Shown: positions 8,801 to 15,101 of the stretch, one piece after another
Layout: each line of letters opens with the position of its first letter
Numbering within the stretch: position 1 is the first letter of the stretch
Assembly: GCA_023131705.1 (NCBI GenBank)
Contig: JAGLZG010000215.1
Span: 1-15,101 of the forward strand
Reading direction: 5' to 3'
Length of the DNA stretch: 15,101 nt
DNA from: Nanobdellota archaeon
GTDB taxonomy: Archaea; Nanobdellota; Nanobdellia; Woesearchaeales; B3-WOES
Position numbers and translations under genes: made by a program
The notes under the pieces: model-generated
What the model was told of the DNA's origin: nothing
The model's input: the letters and a program-made list of their open reading frames with translations, nothing else
Database searches by the model: none

Positions 8801-11800
8801 ATTTCGTAGAATCATATCTTGTCCCTGTTCCATCTTCTTGCAAGTGCTGAACCATTACATAATTATCATCCCAAATCCCTGTTGCATTTTCATTTACTAT
8901 ACCGCTGCAATTGTAATAAACATAGATATAGTCTGTATCTGAATTGTCTATTTGAGGAATCTTGACCCAGACATAGCTATCTCCTGATGAGTTCCACAGT
9001 TCTATTTCTTTTGGCAGTAATGTTATACCGTTTGAATCGTAAAATCTTGTATCATTTGAATTGGTCAGGGCATAATCTATTCTTGATGAATTTAATTTAA
9101 TTAAAACGGGAAAGTTAGTAAGACTTTCACTTGACCACGCATTACTAAATGTTAACTTTCTCCTCCTACAATCCCCTAATGTATCCCAACTCAATGTACA
9201 GGTAGAAACATTCTCATTCACAGTTACATTTATTGTTGTATAATTTGTGTTGATTGTTGAGCCATTGTCAGGGGTTGGTGATGTGAAGTTTATAGATGGT
9301 GGTGTTGTGTCAACTGTAAAGTTAACCTGTTCTGAATTATTTATATTATTGTTTGTATCATTGCACCAGAACTTAGATGTATAGCTTCCATCAGAAACAG
9401 TGCTTGTATTGTAATAATAAGTAGTATTCAATGAGGTCATTGTCATATTTGTTACCCAGCTATCTATTGTAAATTTGCAATAGCTTAGTGCTTCATTAGC
9501 AGAAACATTAAAGTCAATGCTTGAAGTTGTGTAAGTCTGTGCTGTAGGGCTTACAATTGTTATTTGTGGTGGTGTTGTAGCATCAACAGTCAATGTCCAG
9601 TTAGCTGAAGCATTAGCATAATTCCCATCAGAATCATTACACTCTATATTCCACAACCAAGAACCATCAGTTAATGTTACAACAAAATTATTATCTGCCT
9701 GTGTTACAGAACTGTTTGTTGTATTAATCCCCCATACCCCTAAAATATTCAGATATAATGAACAAGCACCATTTTCTGTTGTATTAAAGCCAAATGTAAT
9801 TGTTGCTGAATTATTGGTTGAAGCATTTGATGGATAAAGCAAGGTTACTGTTGGAGCAGTTGTATCCAACACAATCAATCTTGTCTCAGTAGAATTACAA
9901 TTATTAGCATTATCACAAACAGTCACATTATAGTGATAGTTCCCATCTCCTAAATTAGTAGCATTATATTCATAAATTTGTGTTGTATTAACATGCTCTG
10001 TCCCGTTTATATTCCATGTTATATTTGCAAACTTAGTTTCTGTGTAAGTTACATTACTAAATATCCAGTTTCTGGAAACATTTGTATAATTATCTTCTGT
10101 TCCAGAGCTGAACTCTATCTGAGGACTTAAAGTATCTAATATAATTAATCTTGTTTCTGTTGAATTGCACTGATTAAAGACATCACAGACAGTTACATTA
10201 TAATAATAATTTCCATCACTCAATAAAGTTTCATTGTGCATATAAATCTGTGTTGTATTTACATACTTTGTTCCATTTATATTCCATGTTATATTTGCAA
10301 AGTTTGTTTCTGTATAGGTTACATTGCTAAATATCCAATTTCTGGAAGCATTTGTATAGTTAGCAGATGTTCCTGTATCAAAGCTTATTGTTGGGTATGT
10401 CAAATCAACATACAATGTCCTATTCCCAGTCTGATTTTCATTTCCACTTGCATCATTACACCATACATAATAAGTAGTTGTTCCTTCTGTTAAGCCAGTG
10501 ACAGTGTAATTTGCCCATGTTGAGGAGTCTGCATTATGAATTGTCATTGTGTAGTTTGTTGTTGTTCTCCCTCCAGGAAGAGAATAACCTAAAACAAAAT
10601 ACTGCAAGGCAAAACCAGTCATATCCCCTGGAGAAAAAGGACGATCACCAACAACATAATCAGTTCTTGAATAATTATCAGAAGCGTTTAGCATAGAAAC
10701 ATCATCATCATCCATATTTGTAACCCAGACATTATTATTTGAGTCTATTGCTACACCATAAGGACTAGTTCCAACAGCATAATCTGTTCTTGAATAACTA
10801 TCAGAAGCGTTTAGCATAGAAACATTATGATCATTACCATTTGTAACCCAGACATTATTGTTTGAGTCTATTGCTACACTATAAGGATAATTACCAACAG
10901 CATAATCAGTTCTTGAATAACTATCAGAAGCGTTTAGCATAGAAACATTATGATCATTATAATTTACAACCCAGACATTATTGTTTGAGTCTATGGCTAC
11001 ACCATAAGGACTAGTTCCGACAACATAATCAGTTTTTGAATAACTATCAGAAGCGTTTAGCATAGAAACATTATGATCAGCATAATTTACAACCCAGACA
11101 TTATTATTTGAGTCTATGGCTACACCATAAGGACTAGTTCCGACAGCATAATTTGTTCTTGAATAACTATTGGAAGCATTTAGCATAGAGACATTTTTAT
11201 CATTAATATTTGTAACCCAGACATTATTATTTGAGTCTATGGCTACACCACGAGGACTAGTTCCAACAGCATAATTTGTTCTTGAATAACTATTGGAAGC
11301 ATTTAGCATAGAGACATTTTTATCATAATAATTTGTAACCCAGACATTATTATTTGAGTCTATGGCTACACCATAAGGACCATTACCAACAGCATAATCA
11401 GTTCTAGCATAATTATCAGAAGCGTTTAGCATAGAGACATCATCATTATTAAAATTTGTAACCCAGACATAAGGTGTTGAAACAATTGAAGTAGCAGGAT
11501 GTTCCCACACCAGAATACAACTTGACACATTCTCATTAATAGATACATTTATTGTTGTATAACTTGTGTTGATATATGAAGCATTTGTAAGAGTTGGAGA
11601 TGTGAAGTTTATGGTTGGGGGTGTTATGTCTTCCTGTATAGTTATTGTCCTTGTCTCAGTGGAATTCTCATTTCCAGCAGTATCCTTAGCATAGCCGTAA
11701 TAAGTATAAGTTGCATAATCCAAACCATCTGTTGAGTTTTTACTTTGGTTAGTATAGAAATTCCATTTATCTGTGTCATACTTATTTAAGTTTGAGAAAT

Positions 11801-14285
11801 AATGCTGTTGGATTTCTGAGGCTGATAAGCTTCTGTTGTAAATTCTTAATTCATCAAGCTTTCCAGGGAAGTTCTCTTCAGTACGGGAGTTCCAGTTACA
11901 ACCAATTGTTGTATCACTCCACTGAGATGCATCAAAATTTAAACCTTGTGCAGGAGAAATATTAGTGGCCTTTGAAACTCCGTTAATATATAATGCAGAA
12001 CCACTTCCATCCCAATCAAAGGTTACATGTGTCCAACTAGCTGAAGGGATAGTTGTATCGGCCTTTAAAATATAACTAGTGCTTCCACTAATAAATAAAA
12101 ACGATATACCATAAGAAGTTCCCATTTCTGAAACCCAATTACCATTTGCATTGTTATTATTATGACTATGTATAACCCAACCTGCGTTGCTATCAGAATT
12201 AGGCTTAACCCAAAAACTTATAATTCCTTCTGTTAAGGTAGAACTCATACCTGGAATTGTTATATAATCATTACTTCCATCAAACTGCAAAGCAGAGCCA
12301 TATTTTCCAGATGTTGTCCAAGTTGGTTCTCCTGTTCCTTTGAATGTACCATTATTTTCATTCTCACTAACATCAACTGCATAACTGGTATTATCACCCA
12401 AAGCAGAAACATTATCAAAATTCATCATTAAGACTAAGCTATCATCATAAAAAGTATAGTTTGTTGAATTCCAATTGAATGTGAAGTTATCTAAACTTAC
12501 ATTTCCAGCTATTTCTATAGAAATGTTCACTTCACTCCAATTTTGAGATTGAACAGTATTGTTTGTGGGTGTTGGATTTGTGAAATTAAGAACTGGATAA
12601 GAACCATCAGCAAGGTTATAAGCATACTCAACATCATCTCCAAACTCAAACCTCAATGTATGCTTTCCGCTTGTAAGAACCTTGGAAGTCTCATAGCCGG
12701 TTTCATTACAGGAGTAATCAGCAACAAACACAGAACATTCTTGTCCAGAACAATTTTCACCCTGCCATTCATAATCCAGACTTTCATTTCCACATATTAT
12801 TTCCAAAAATTTCAGGTCATACAAACTGTTATTTTCAGAATAATTTGTCCAGGTAGTGCCATTACTGGCACTAATAGTCAAATTACCAACACCAGTAGTA
12901 TTAAACCTGACTTCCCAATTACCTCCAACAGTTGGATAGCTCTGAACATTAATTATTGTAATATTTGCGCCAGCATAAGCGCTGAAATGATCAACTGTAA
13001 ATGTTATTGTATCACCATTATCAACAAATGGAATGTCTGTTTTCTCCCATTCACTACAGCTAAACTCATCAAAATCAAAATCAGAGCAATACATAACAGC
13101 ATTAACATTCCCATTCTTAGCCAAATTTATTTCAGCATATTCAAACTCTAAACTCTCATTAACAGCAAAGACATCTGTATTAATCTCTTTATCTGTAATT
13201 TCATCAATATAAACATTTAATTTCTTTATCTCTTCAATATTCTTAATCTTTGCCTTGTTCTCCTTACCTAAACCCATAACCCCTTTCAGGGATTTATTCA
13301 AAGAGCTAATCTCTAAATCATATTTTCCATTTGTTTTGTTTTTAAGCTTGTAATGCCCTATCTTCTTCTTATCCCTATCTCTGATACTAACAATTTCTTC
13401 TTCAACAGAAGGAGAAATGCCATAGCTTGTATTATCAACATAAACAATACCATTTACTTCAAATACAAGCTCATACTCTTTATCATCAAATCCTGTTAAA
13501 GAACACGTATCAGCACAAACATCATCAAAGTAAACTCTATCAACAAACACAGCATCCAGGCTTAAAACCCCTGAATTATAGATATATGAATGGAGGTCTT
13601 CTTCCTCCAGACTTACATCATAATAAATAACCTGGCTATAAACAGTATTATTGTAACCAGCATTATACTTTCCATAATTCAGATAAAATACATCATCCCA
13701 GTTTTCAGATTCAGGGCTTAATCCCATGAACAGACAGCATTCATCATAGCCATAACATACAGAAGTGTTTAAATCATTATTATCAACCTTGTACTTAGTG
13801 CAAAGCTTGCTGTAATTAATATCAAAGCCAAACACACTTCTATTAACACTAAAATCTATAATCTCATTTATATGCGCAATTCCATTATTATCAGCATCAT
13901 AAGAACTTCCATCATAATATTCAAAACTTATATTTATCTCATTGTCTCCTGAAGATACCTCAACAGCTTCTGCTGTAATATTCTCAGTATTATAACCATA
14001 AACAAGATAGCTTTCATTATCTTGTTTAACATAGACTCTTGCATAATCCCCTTCCACATATCCATTTAATCTTATGGAATCTATGCTTCCTTTATGTTCA
14101 GGCTCCCAGATATAGCTTGTATTAGAAGTGATATTAATATTTAGAATATCTGTATAACTCCCATTATCTTCTAAAGCAACATAGCCTGTATAGGCAGGCT
14201 TAATTAGGAAGAATCCTGTTATGATTATCATTATTGAGATTAGTGTTATTATGTTCTCTTTCATGTTGTTGATATTGTTATTCAT
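5823..14285 (-). CDS. Giant multidomain cell-surface protein with a multi-pass C-terminus
   Basis: This 2820-residue protein is Asn/Thr/Ser-rich with very many N-x-S/T sequons. Its N-terminus has a signal or anchor helix (about residues 12-30). Residues about 35-450 are an unassigned beta-rich region with Cys clusters, ending in VDHFSAYAG. Ig-like modules follow. A first LamG domain (about 620-830) is inserted in one. A seven-bladed YVTN-type beta-propeller (940 to about 1220) is inserted in the next. Two tandem 90-residue modules (1294-1473) and a 95-residue Ig-like module (from 1474) come next. DUF2341 plus a second LamG (about 1706-2015) are inserted in a further module, then a second copy of the 95-residue module (from about 2082). 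A cadherin-like domain (about 2180-2276), a Gly-rich linker, and a TSP1-like Cys domain (2301-2345; CSEWTKC) precede five predicted membrane helices near 2466, 2585, 2640, 2745 and 2796, with two basic helical cytosolic loops. It is likely a surface adhesin or sensor; the ligand is unknown. The start overlaps the upstream winged-helix gene by 8 nt. Confidence 0.9.
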   Translation of the reverse strand: MNNNINNMKENIITLISIMIIITGFFLIKPAYTGYVALEDNGSYTDILNINITSNTSYIWEPEHKGSIDSIRLNGYVEGDYARVYVKQDNESYLVYGYNTENITAEAVEVSSGDNEINISFEYYDGSSYDADNNGIAHINEIIDFSVNRSVFGFDINYSKLCTKYKVDNNDLNTSVCYGYDECCLFMGLSPESENWDDVFYLNYGKYNAGYNNTVYSQVIYYDVSLEEEDLHSYIYNSGVLSLDAVFVDRVYFDDVCADTCSLTGFDDKEYELVFEVNGIVYVDNTSYGISPSVEEEIVSIRDRDKKKIGHYKLKNKTNGKYDLEISSLNKSLKGVMGLGKENKAKIKNIEEIKKLNVYIDEITDKEINTDVFAVNESLEFEYAEINLAKNGNVNAVMYCSDFDFDEFSCSEWEKTDIPFVDNGDTITFTVDHFSAYAGANITIINVQSYPTVGGNWEVRFNTTGVGNLTISASNGTTWTNYSENNSLYDLKFLEIICGNESLDYEWQGENCSGQECSVFVADYSCNETGYETSKVLTSGKHTLRFEFGDDVEYAYNLADGSYPVLNFTNPTPTNNTVQSQNWSEVNISIEIAGNVSLDNFTFNWNSTNYTFYDDSLVLMMNFDNVSALGDNTSYAVDVSENENNGTFKGTGEPTWTTSGKYGSALQFDGSNDYITIPGMSSTLTEGIISFWVKPNSDSNAGWVIHSHNNNNANGNWVSEMGTSYGISFLFISGSTSYILKADTTIPSASWTHVTFDWDGSGSALYINGVSKATNISPAQGLNFDASQWSDTTIGCNWNSRTEENFPGKLDELRIYNRSLSASEIQQHYFSNLNKYDTDKWNFYTNQSKNSTDGLDYATYTYYGYAKDTAGNENSTETRTITIQEDITPPTINFTSPTLTNASYINTSYTTINVSINENVSSCILVWEHPATSIVSTPYVWVTNFNNDDVSMLNASDNYARTDYAVGNGPYGVAIDSNNNVWVTNYYDKNVSMLNASNSYSRTNYAVGTSPRGVAIDSNNNVWVTNINDKNVSMLNASNSYSRTNYAVGTSPYGVAIDSNNNVWVVNYADHNVSMLNASDSYSKTDYVVGTSPYGVAIDSNNNVWVVNYNDHNVSMLNASDSYSRTDYAVGNYPYSVAIDSNNNVWVTNGNDHNVSMLNASDSYSRTDYAVGTSPYGVAIDSNNNVWVTNMDDDDVSMLNASDNYSRTDYVVGDRPFSPGDMTGFALQYFVLGYSLPGGRTTTNYTMTIHNADSSTWANYTVTGLTEGTTTYYVWCNDASGNENQTGNRTLYVDLTYPTISFDTGTSANYTNASRNWIFSNVTYTETNFANITWNINGTKYVNTTQIYMHNETLLSDGNYYYNVTVCDVFNQCNSTETRLIILDTLSPQIEFSSGTEDNYTNVSRNWIFSNVTYTETKFANITWNINGTEHVNTTQIYEYNATNLGDGNYHYNVTVCDNANNCNSTETRLIVLDTTAPTVTLLYPSNASTNNSATITFGFNTTENGACSLYLNILGVWGINTTNSSVTQADNNFVVTLTDGSWLWNIECNDSDGNYANASANWTLTVDATTPPQITIVSPTAQTYTTSSIDFNVSANEALSYCKFTIDSWVTNMTMTSLNTTYYYNTSTVSDGSYTSKFWCNDTNNNINNSEQVNFTVDTTPPSINFTSPTPDNGSTINTNYTTINVTVNENVSTCTLSWDTLGDCRRRKLTFSNAWSSESLTNFPVLIKLNSSRIDYALTNSNDTRFYDSNGITLLPKEIELWNSSGDSYVWVKIPQIDNSDTDYIYVYYNCSGIVNENATGIWDDNYVMVQHLQEDGTGTRYDSTKYGNNGTTDNYDGDEATVGKIDGADDFDGTNDQIDYGNDVSLQITGELTVEFWTNPDDITGSWDFYMGKTAAGNWDNGWGFWSNNDNSMHFYIDNYDNDVTASLSASSWQHFVGVYNGTHILIYNNGAFVQSLSDDTGIPDSGTSLFIGSSGLTDYNLNGKLDEFRISNTSRSAAWINASYLSGKDSFVSFGSEENCSKSTTNYYTMEVHNADANTWVNYTVTDLQENINYTYYVGCDDIVGNSNTTENRTLTVDTTAPTVTLLYPTNSSTNDSATITFGFNTTENGACSLYLNTSGTFGINTTNNSITQADNNFVVTLSPDAPWLWNVECNDGAGNYANASENWTLTISTNAAPVNNGTIPNQTWDEDTSNLNAINLSNYFDDIDNDNLSYTVTGNSTIIVRIGDNAMVNFSQPANWYGTEHIVFTANDSSLTADSNNITLTVNDVAEPSAAPDTGGGDGGGGKQGGVSIPEWECKPKFECSEWTKCMPNNTMKRTCVRKDKCPAKYEKPNEIRYCIYAPVTSDEIEKLAPPKQINIINLDVKEKYKESLKQQQTWLLIYKGKNHTIKAVDISDEYARFIIQSEIIGIKIKLYETKHIDLNNDGTDDISITVNDIKEDSVDITIESIEREKPAPLKPMLNWISVVIALLLILSILKIKLKDVKEKDIKPKIYGFEKLLAKAKSHIENVEIKKAAYYYKKLYNVYDHLKSSPLITIEGKKILYSKLEKLRLRLIKSREKNRKKRLQEKRTGTNTMHSKLIAILFIIAVITMCGIAFNNDINKGIFKPTIKEPVMISEKISEEVFEQLSPEVILNWQPVVIALIIIFFVYLIQSKPKSNLKSRLYQFNRLLVNTHKLIKKGGVEKATLSCIKLNKLYNRLLRYNITKKGKAILTKKINKIQSEVKALKKLANPKKHEVRHHYIAIIFIVLTIGICFIAVNQNINQGLIVKDQITGLVIEMQPEKFSPEIIMRWQPIIAALIIIIIAIAKKEKRK
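5840..6890 (-). repeat. C-terminal membrane-helix/cytosolic-helix duplication in the giant protein
   Basis: Three homologous membrane helices begin NWISVVIALL (about residue 2468), NWQPVVIALII (about 2640) and RWQPIIAALIII (about 2799). The first two are each followed by a basic helical cytosolic segment of about 80-90 residues containing KKLYNVYDHL or IKLNKLYNRLL. A second membrane helix and an outer loop with the related text NDINKGI or NQNINQGL come next. The tail is thus two tandem copies of one unit plus a terminal partial copy. Confidence 0.6.
7755..8042 (-). repeat. Second copy of a 95-residue Ig-like module in the giant gene
   Basis: This module (APTVTLLYPTNSS to ENWTLTI) is nearly the same as the one encoded at 9582-9866, with one extra codon. 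The DNA is also very similar, with long identical runs, which points to recent duplication or gene conversion. Confidence 0.7.
9582..9866 (-). repeat. First copy of the 95-residue Ig-like module in the giant gene
   Basis: It encodes APTVTLLYPSNAS to ANWTLTV and is paired with 7755-8042. Both copies share ENGACSLYLN and TQADNNFVVTL. The two are separated in the protein by the module that hosts DUF2341/LamG. Confidence 0.7.
9867..10406 (-). repeat. Tandem 270-bp (90-residue) module repeat in the giant gene
   Basis: There are two adjacent 270-bp units: 10137-10406, then 9867-10136 in gene order. Both contain RNWIFSNVTYTET, FANITWNING and NVTVCD. The period is exactly 270 bp. They are Ig-like or Big-like extracellular spacer domains. 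Confidence 0.75.
10637..11468 (-). repeat. Seven 123-bp repeats encoding a seven-bladed YVTN beta-propeller
   Basis: The codon run for VWV starts at 11468, 11345, 11222, 11099, 10976, 10853 and 10730, an exact 123-bp (41-residue) period. Each unit reads like VWVTN-x4-NVSMLNAS, then YAVGTSPYGVAIDSNN. This matches YVTN-family propeller repeats known from archaeal surface-layer proteins. The inner units are nearly identical in DNA, so the array looks recently amplified or homogenised. The first and last units are less regular, as expected for ring closure. Seven repeats are a complete propeller. Confidence 0.85.
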
Positions 14286-14496
14286 TTATTTTCCACCAAA
14301 TCCAAACTCCTTTTCCAGAACCTACCTGCTTTCCTTTTACAAGAGAGTCTCCTCTAAGATTGTTTAGCCTATAAAGAATTTTTGTTCTTGTTTCTCCTTT
14401 AAAAAAACTTATTATCTCTGTTGTTTCCAGGGGTTCTTCTGATTTATTTATTATTTCCAGAATTTTACAGGCTAACTTATCCCTTTTAATGCGCAT
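14278..14496 (-). CDS. Small winged-helix DNA-binding protein, probable regulator
   Basis: This is a 72-residue protein starting MRIKRDKLACKILEIINK. Helical segments around residues 8-18 and 25-33 (TTEIISFF) and an RTKILYRLNNLRGDSL recognition-type helix precede a wing-like GKQVGSGKGVWIWWKI. The pattern is that of a one-domain winged-helix transcription regulator, though no specific family can be named. I chose ATG at 14496 over TTG at 14505 because a TATA box lies 28 bases before the ATG. Its last 8 nt overlap the start of the giant surface gene, so the two are probably translationally coupled. A pair of 17-bp direct repeats begins at its promoter, suggesting autoregulation. Confidence 0.72.
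   Translation of the reverse strand: MRIKRDKLACKILEIINKSEEPLETTEIISFFKGETRTKILYRLNNLRGDSLVKGKQVGSGKGVWIWWKINE
14293..14297 (-). promoter_or_regulatory. Ribosome binding site of the giant surface gene
   Basis: GGTGG on the minus strand lies 7 nt before the ATG at 14285, inside the end of the winged-helix gene. It supports that start and translation as an internal cistron of a shared mRNA. Confidence 0.5.
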
Positions 14497-14520
14497 TAAG
14501 CACAAATATTGCGTTACTAA

Positions 14521-14528
14521 TATTTAAA
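14521..14528 (-). promoter_or_regulatory. TATA box of the winged-helix/surface-protein operon
   Basis: TTTAAATA on the minus strand is centred 28 bases before the ATG at 14496, predicting a leaderless start. It partly overlaps the first of two direct repeats. Confidence 0.5.
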
Positions 14529-14565
14529 TCTATCGATAAATTGATGTATAAATCTATCGATAAAT
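14525..14565. promoter_or_regulatory. Candidate operator: two 17-bp direct repeats with a palindromic core
   Basis: TAAATCTATCGATAAAT occurs exactly at 14525-14541 and 14549-14565, a 24-bp period. Each copy holds the palindrome TATCGATA. The first copy overlaps the TATA box of the winged-helix gene and the second covers the region just upstream, where BRE and TFB would bind. Protein bound here should block that promoter. The adjacent winged-helix protein is the obvious candidate ligand. Confidence 0.6.
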
Positions 14566-14621
14566 AATATACAACTGATTTCAAACCAAAAAATATCATA
14601 AAAATCAATTCAAAAGCAACT

Positions 14622-14629
14622 TTTATATA
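14622..14629 (+). promoter_or_regulatory. TATA box for the mre11-like gene leader
   Basis: TTTATATA, within AACTTTTATATACC, predicts a transcript start near 14650, at the foot of the first hairpin. This gives a leader of about 155 nt, unlike the leaderless genes on the other strand. A weaker TATA-like TTTATAAT sits at 14644-14651. Confidence 0.5.
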
Positions 14630-14650
14630 CCTTAATCATATTCTTTATAA

Positions 14651-14690
14651 TGGAAATGACAAATTTTCATATATTTAGTTGTCATTTCCA
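14651..14690 (+). repeat. Leader hairpin 1 (12-bp perfect inverted repeat)
   Basis: TGGAAATGACAA (14651-14662) pairs perfectly with TTGTCATTTCCA (14679-14690) around a 16-nt loop. It lies at the predicted transcript start. Confidence 0.7.
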
Positions 14691-14693
14691 AAT

Positions 14694-14721
14694 ACACGCA
14701 AAAATCTCTGATTTTTGGTGT
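14694..14721 (+). repeat. Leader hairpin 2
   Basis: The inner stem pairs CAAAAATC (14699-14706) with GATTTTTG (14710-14717), with loop TCT. Skipping one bulged G at 14698, ACAC pairs with GTGT, for 12 bp in all. Confidence 0.6.
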
Positions 14722-14723
14722 CC

Positions 14724-14742
14724 TGAAAATCTCTGATTTTCA
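14724..14742 (+). repeat. Leader hairpin 3, a near copy of hairpin 2
   Basis: TGAAAATC pairs with GATTTTCA around the same TCT loop, for 8 bp. The 15-bp core AAAATCTCTGATTTT is identical to that in hairpin 2, 25 bp apart. Confidence 0.6.
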
Positions 14743-14744
14743 TG

Positions 14745-14789
14745 ATAGCAACTGTGAACAAATATATGATTGTTTAGCACAGTTGCTAT
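14745..14789 (+). repeat. Leader hairpin 4 (12-bp perfect inverted repeat)
   Basis: ATAGCAACTGTG (14745-14756) pairs perfectly with CACAGTTGCTAT (14778-14789). AACAA/TTGTT can extend the stem inward after a 3-nt bulge. It ends 6 nt before the SD of the mre11-like gene, so it could affect ribosome access. Confidence 0.7.
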
Positions 14790-14795
14790 ATTTTA

Positions 14796-14804
14796 GGGGG
14801 ATGA
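14796..14804 (+). promoter_or_regulatory. Ribosome binding site of the mre11-like gene
   Basis: GGGGGATGA lies just before the ATG at 14806. The ATG within it at 14801 is in the wrong frame, so it acts as part of the binding site rather than the start. Confidence 0.5.
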
Positions 14805-14805
14805 A

Positions 14806-15101
14806 ATGAAATTCGCGCATCTGGCAGACTGCCATATAGGCTCCTGGAGAGATCCTAAACTAAGAGATGTAAACACAAAAGCTTTCATAAAAGCAGTAGA
14901 TATATGTATAGAAAAAAATGTAGATTTTATTCTGATTTCAGGTGATTTGTTCAATACCTCTCTGCCAGCTATTGACAACCTAAAGCAGGCAGTTATTAAA
15001 TTAAAGGAATTAAAAGACAAAAATATCTCAGTTTATATCATAGCAGGCTCTCATGATTTTTCTCCATCAGGAAAAACAATCCTGGATGTTTTAGAGCATG
15101 C
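14806..15101 (+). CDS. mre11: Mre11/SbcD-type DNA repair nuclease (N-terminal part)
   Basis: Ninety-eight codons are present before the right edge. The protein begins MKFAHLADCHIGS, the typical start of the Mre11 phosphoesterase domain. Metal-binding motifs are D8-x-H10, GDLF with D47, and GSHD at 81-84. The spacing matches archaeal Mre11, in which these residues hold two manganese ions. Mre11 with Rad50 processes DNA double-strand-break ends and opens hairpins. The third motif is usually GNHD; here the Asn is Ser82. The rad50 partner, if present, would lie outside the window. This is the only plus-strand protein gene. It is expressed from a leader of about 155 nt with four hairpins and a good SD, whereas most other genes here look leaderless. 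A related SbcD-like exonuclease is the main alternative. Confidence 0.9.
   Translation, partial: MKFAHLADCHIGSWRDPKLRDVNTKAFIKAVDICIEKNVDFILISGDLFNTSLPAIDNLKQAVIKLKELKDKNISVYIIAGSHDFSPSGKTILDVLEH

Noticed and set aside
10637..11468. Regular 123-bp repeats as a possible CRISPR array
   Set aside because: The period is a whole number of codons, the repeats are in frame and encode propeller blades, and there are no unique spacers.
6331..13630. Many plus-strand open frames of 60-202 codons opposite the giant gene
   Set aside because: They are antisense shadows of a repetitive low-complexity coding region, with Ile/Cys- or His-rich nonsense translations and no promoter or SD.
14566..14620. Loose similarity between A/T-rich stretches before the mre11 promoter
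   Set aside because: The matches are short and imperfect; I see nothing beyond A/T-rich spacer there.
14793..15020. A 75-codon minus-strand frame at the right edge
   Set aside because: It is antisense to the mre11-like gene, which has all its metal-binding motifs and an SD.

Overview
The window looks like part of a small, AT-rich archaeal genome, most likely from the DPANN group (Woesearchaeota/Pacearchaeota-like). This is an inference from four things. Clear archaeal BRE/TATA boxes sit about 25-28 bases from start codons, implying largely leaderless transcripts. There is an archaeal-type Mre11 homologue and a membrane-anchored Lon-like (S16) protease without an ATPase. There is also a giant Asn/Thr-rich surface protein built from Ig-like, LamG, YVTN-propeller, DUF2341 and Cys-rich modules of the kind common in those lineages. 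No rRNA or tRNA gene is present to place the organism firmly.

Layout, left to right. On the minus strand are a PfkB-family kinase (cut by the left edge), a double-domain phospholipase-D-like lipoprotein, and a prephenate dehydratase-ACT-prephenate dehydrogenase fusion with several altered signature residues. A 180-bp intergenic region (3799-3978) then carries the minus-strand promoter of the fusion gene and, pointing the other way, a strong BRE/TATA followed by a compact UUCG-capped hairpin: a candidate small RNA. Next, still on the minus strand, come the membrane-anchored Lon-like protease, the 2820-residue surface protein (8.5 kb, more than half the window), and a 72-residue winged-helix protein whose end overlaps the start of the giant gene. 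A 309-bp divergent regulatory region (14497-14805) follows, with a 17-bp direct repeat next to the winged-helix promoter, a plus-strand promoter and four consecutive hairpins. These lead into the only plus-strand gene, an Mre11/SbcD-type nuclease cut by the right edge.

How the genes may work together. The winged-helix gene, giant surface protein and surface protease are co-directional and tightly packed (8-nt overlap, then a 35-nt gap). They look like a regulated cell-surface module: a possible autoregulator, a large adhesin or sensor whose C-terminus crosses the membrane about five times, and a protease facing the same outer compartment. The three left-hand genes show no obvious pathway link to each other. 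The most unusual features are the repeated insertion of different domains at the same point of an Ig-like scaffold in the giant protein, the hairpin array before mre11, the candidate small RNA, and the diverged PheA-TyrA fusion.
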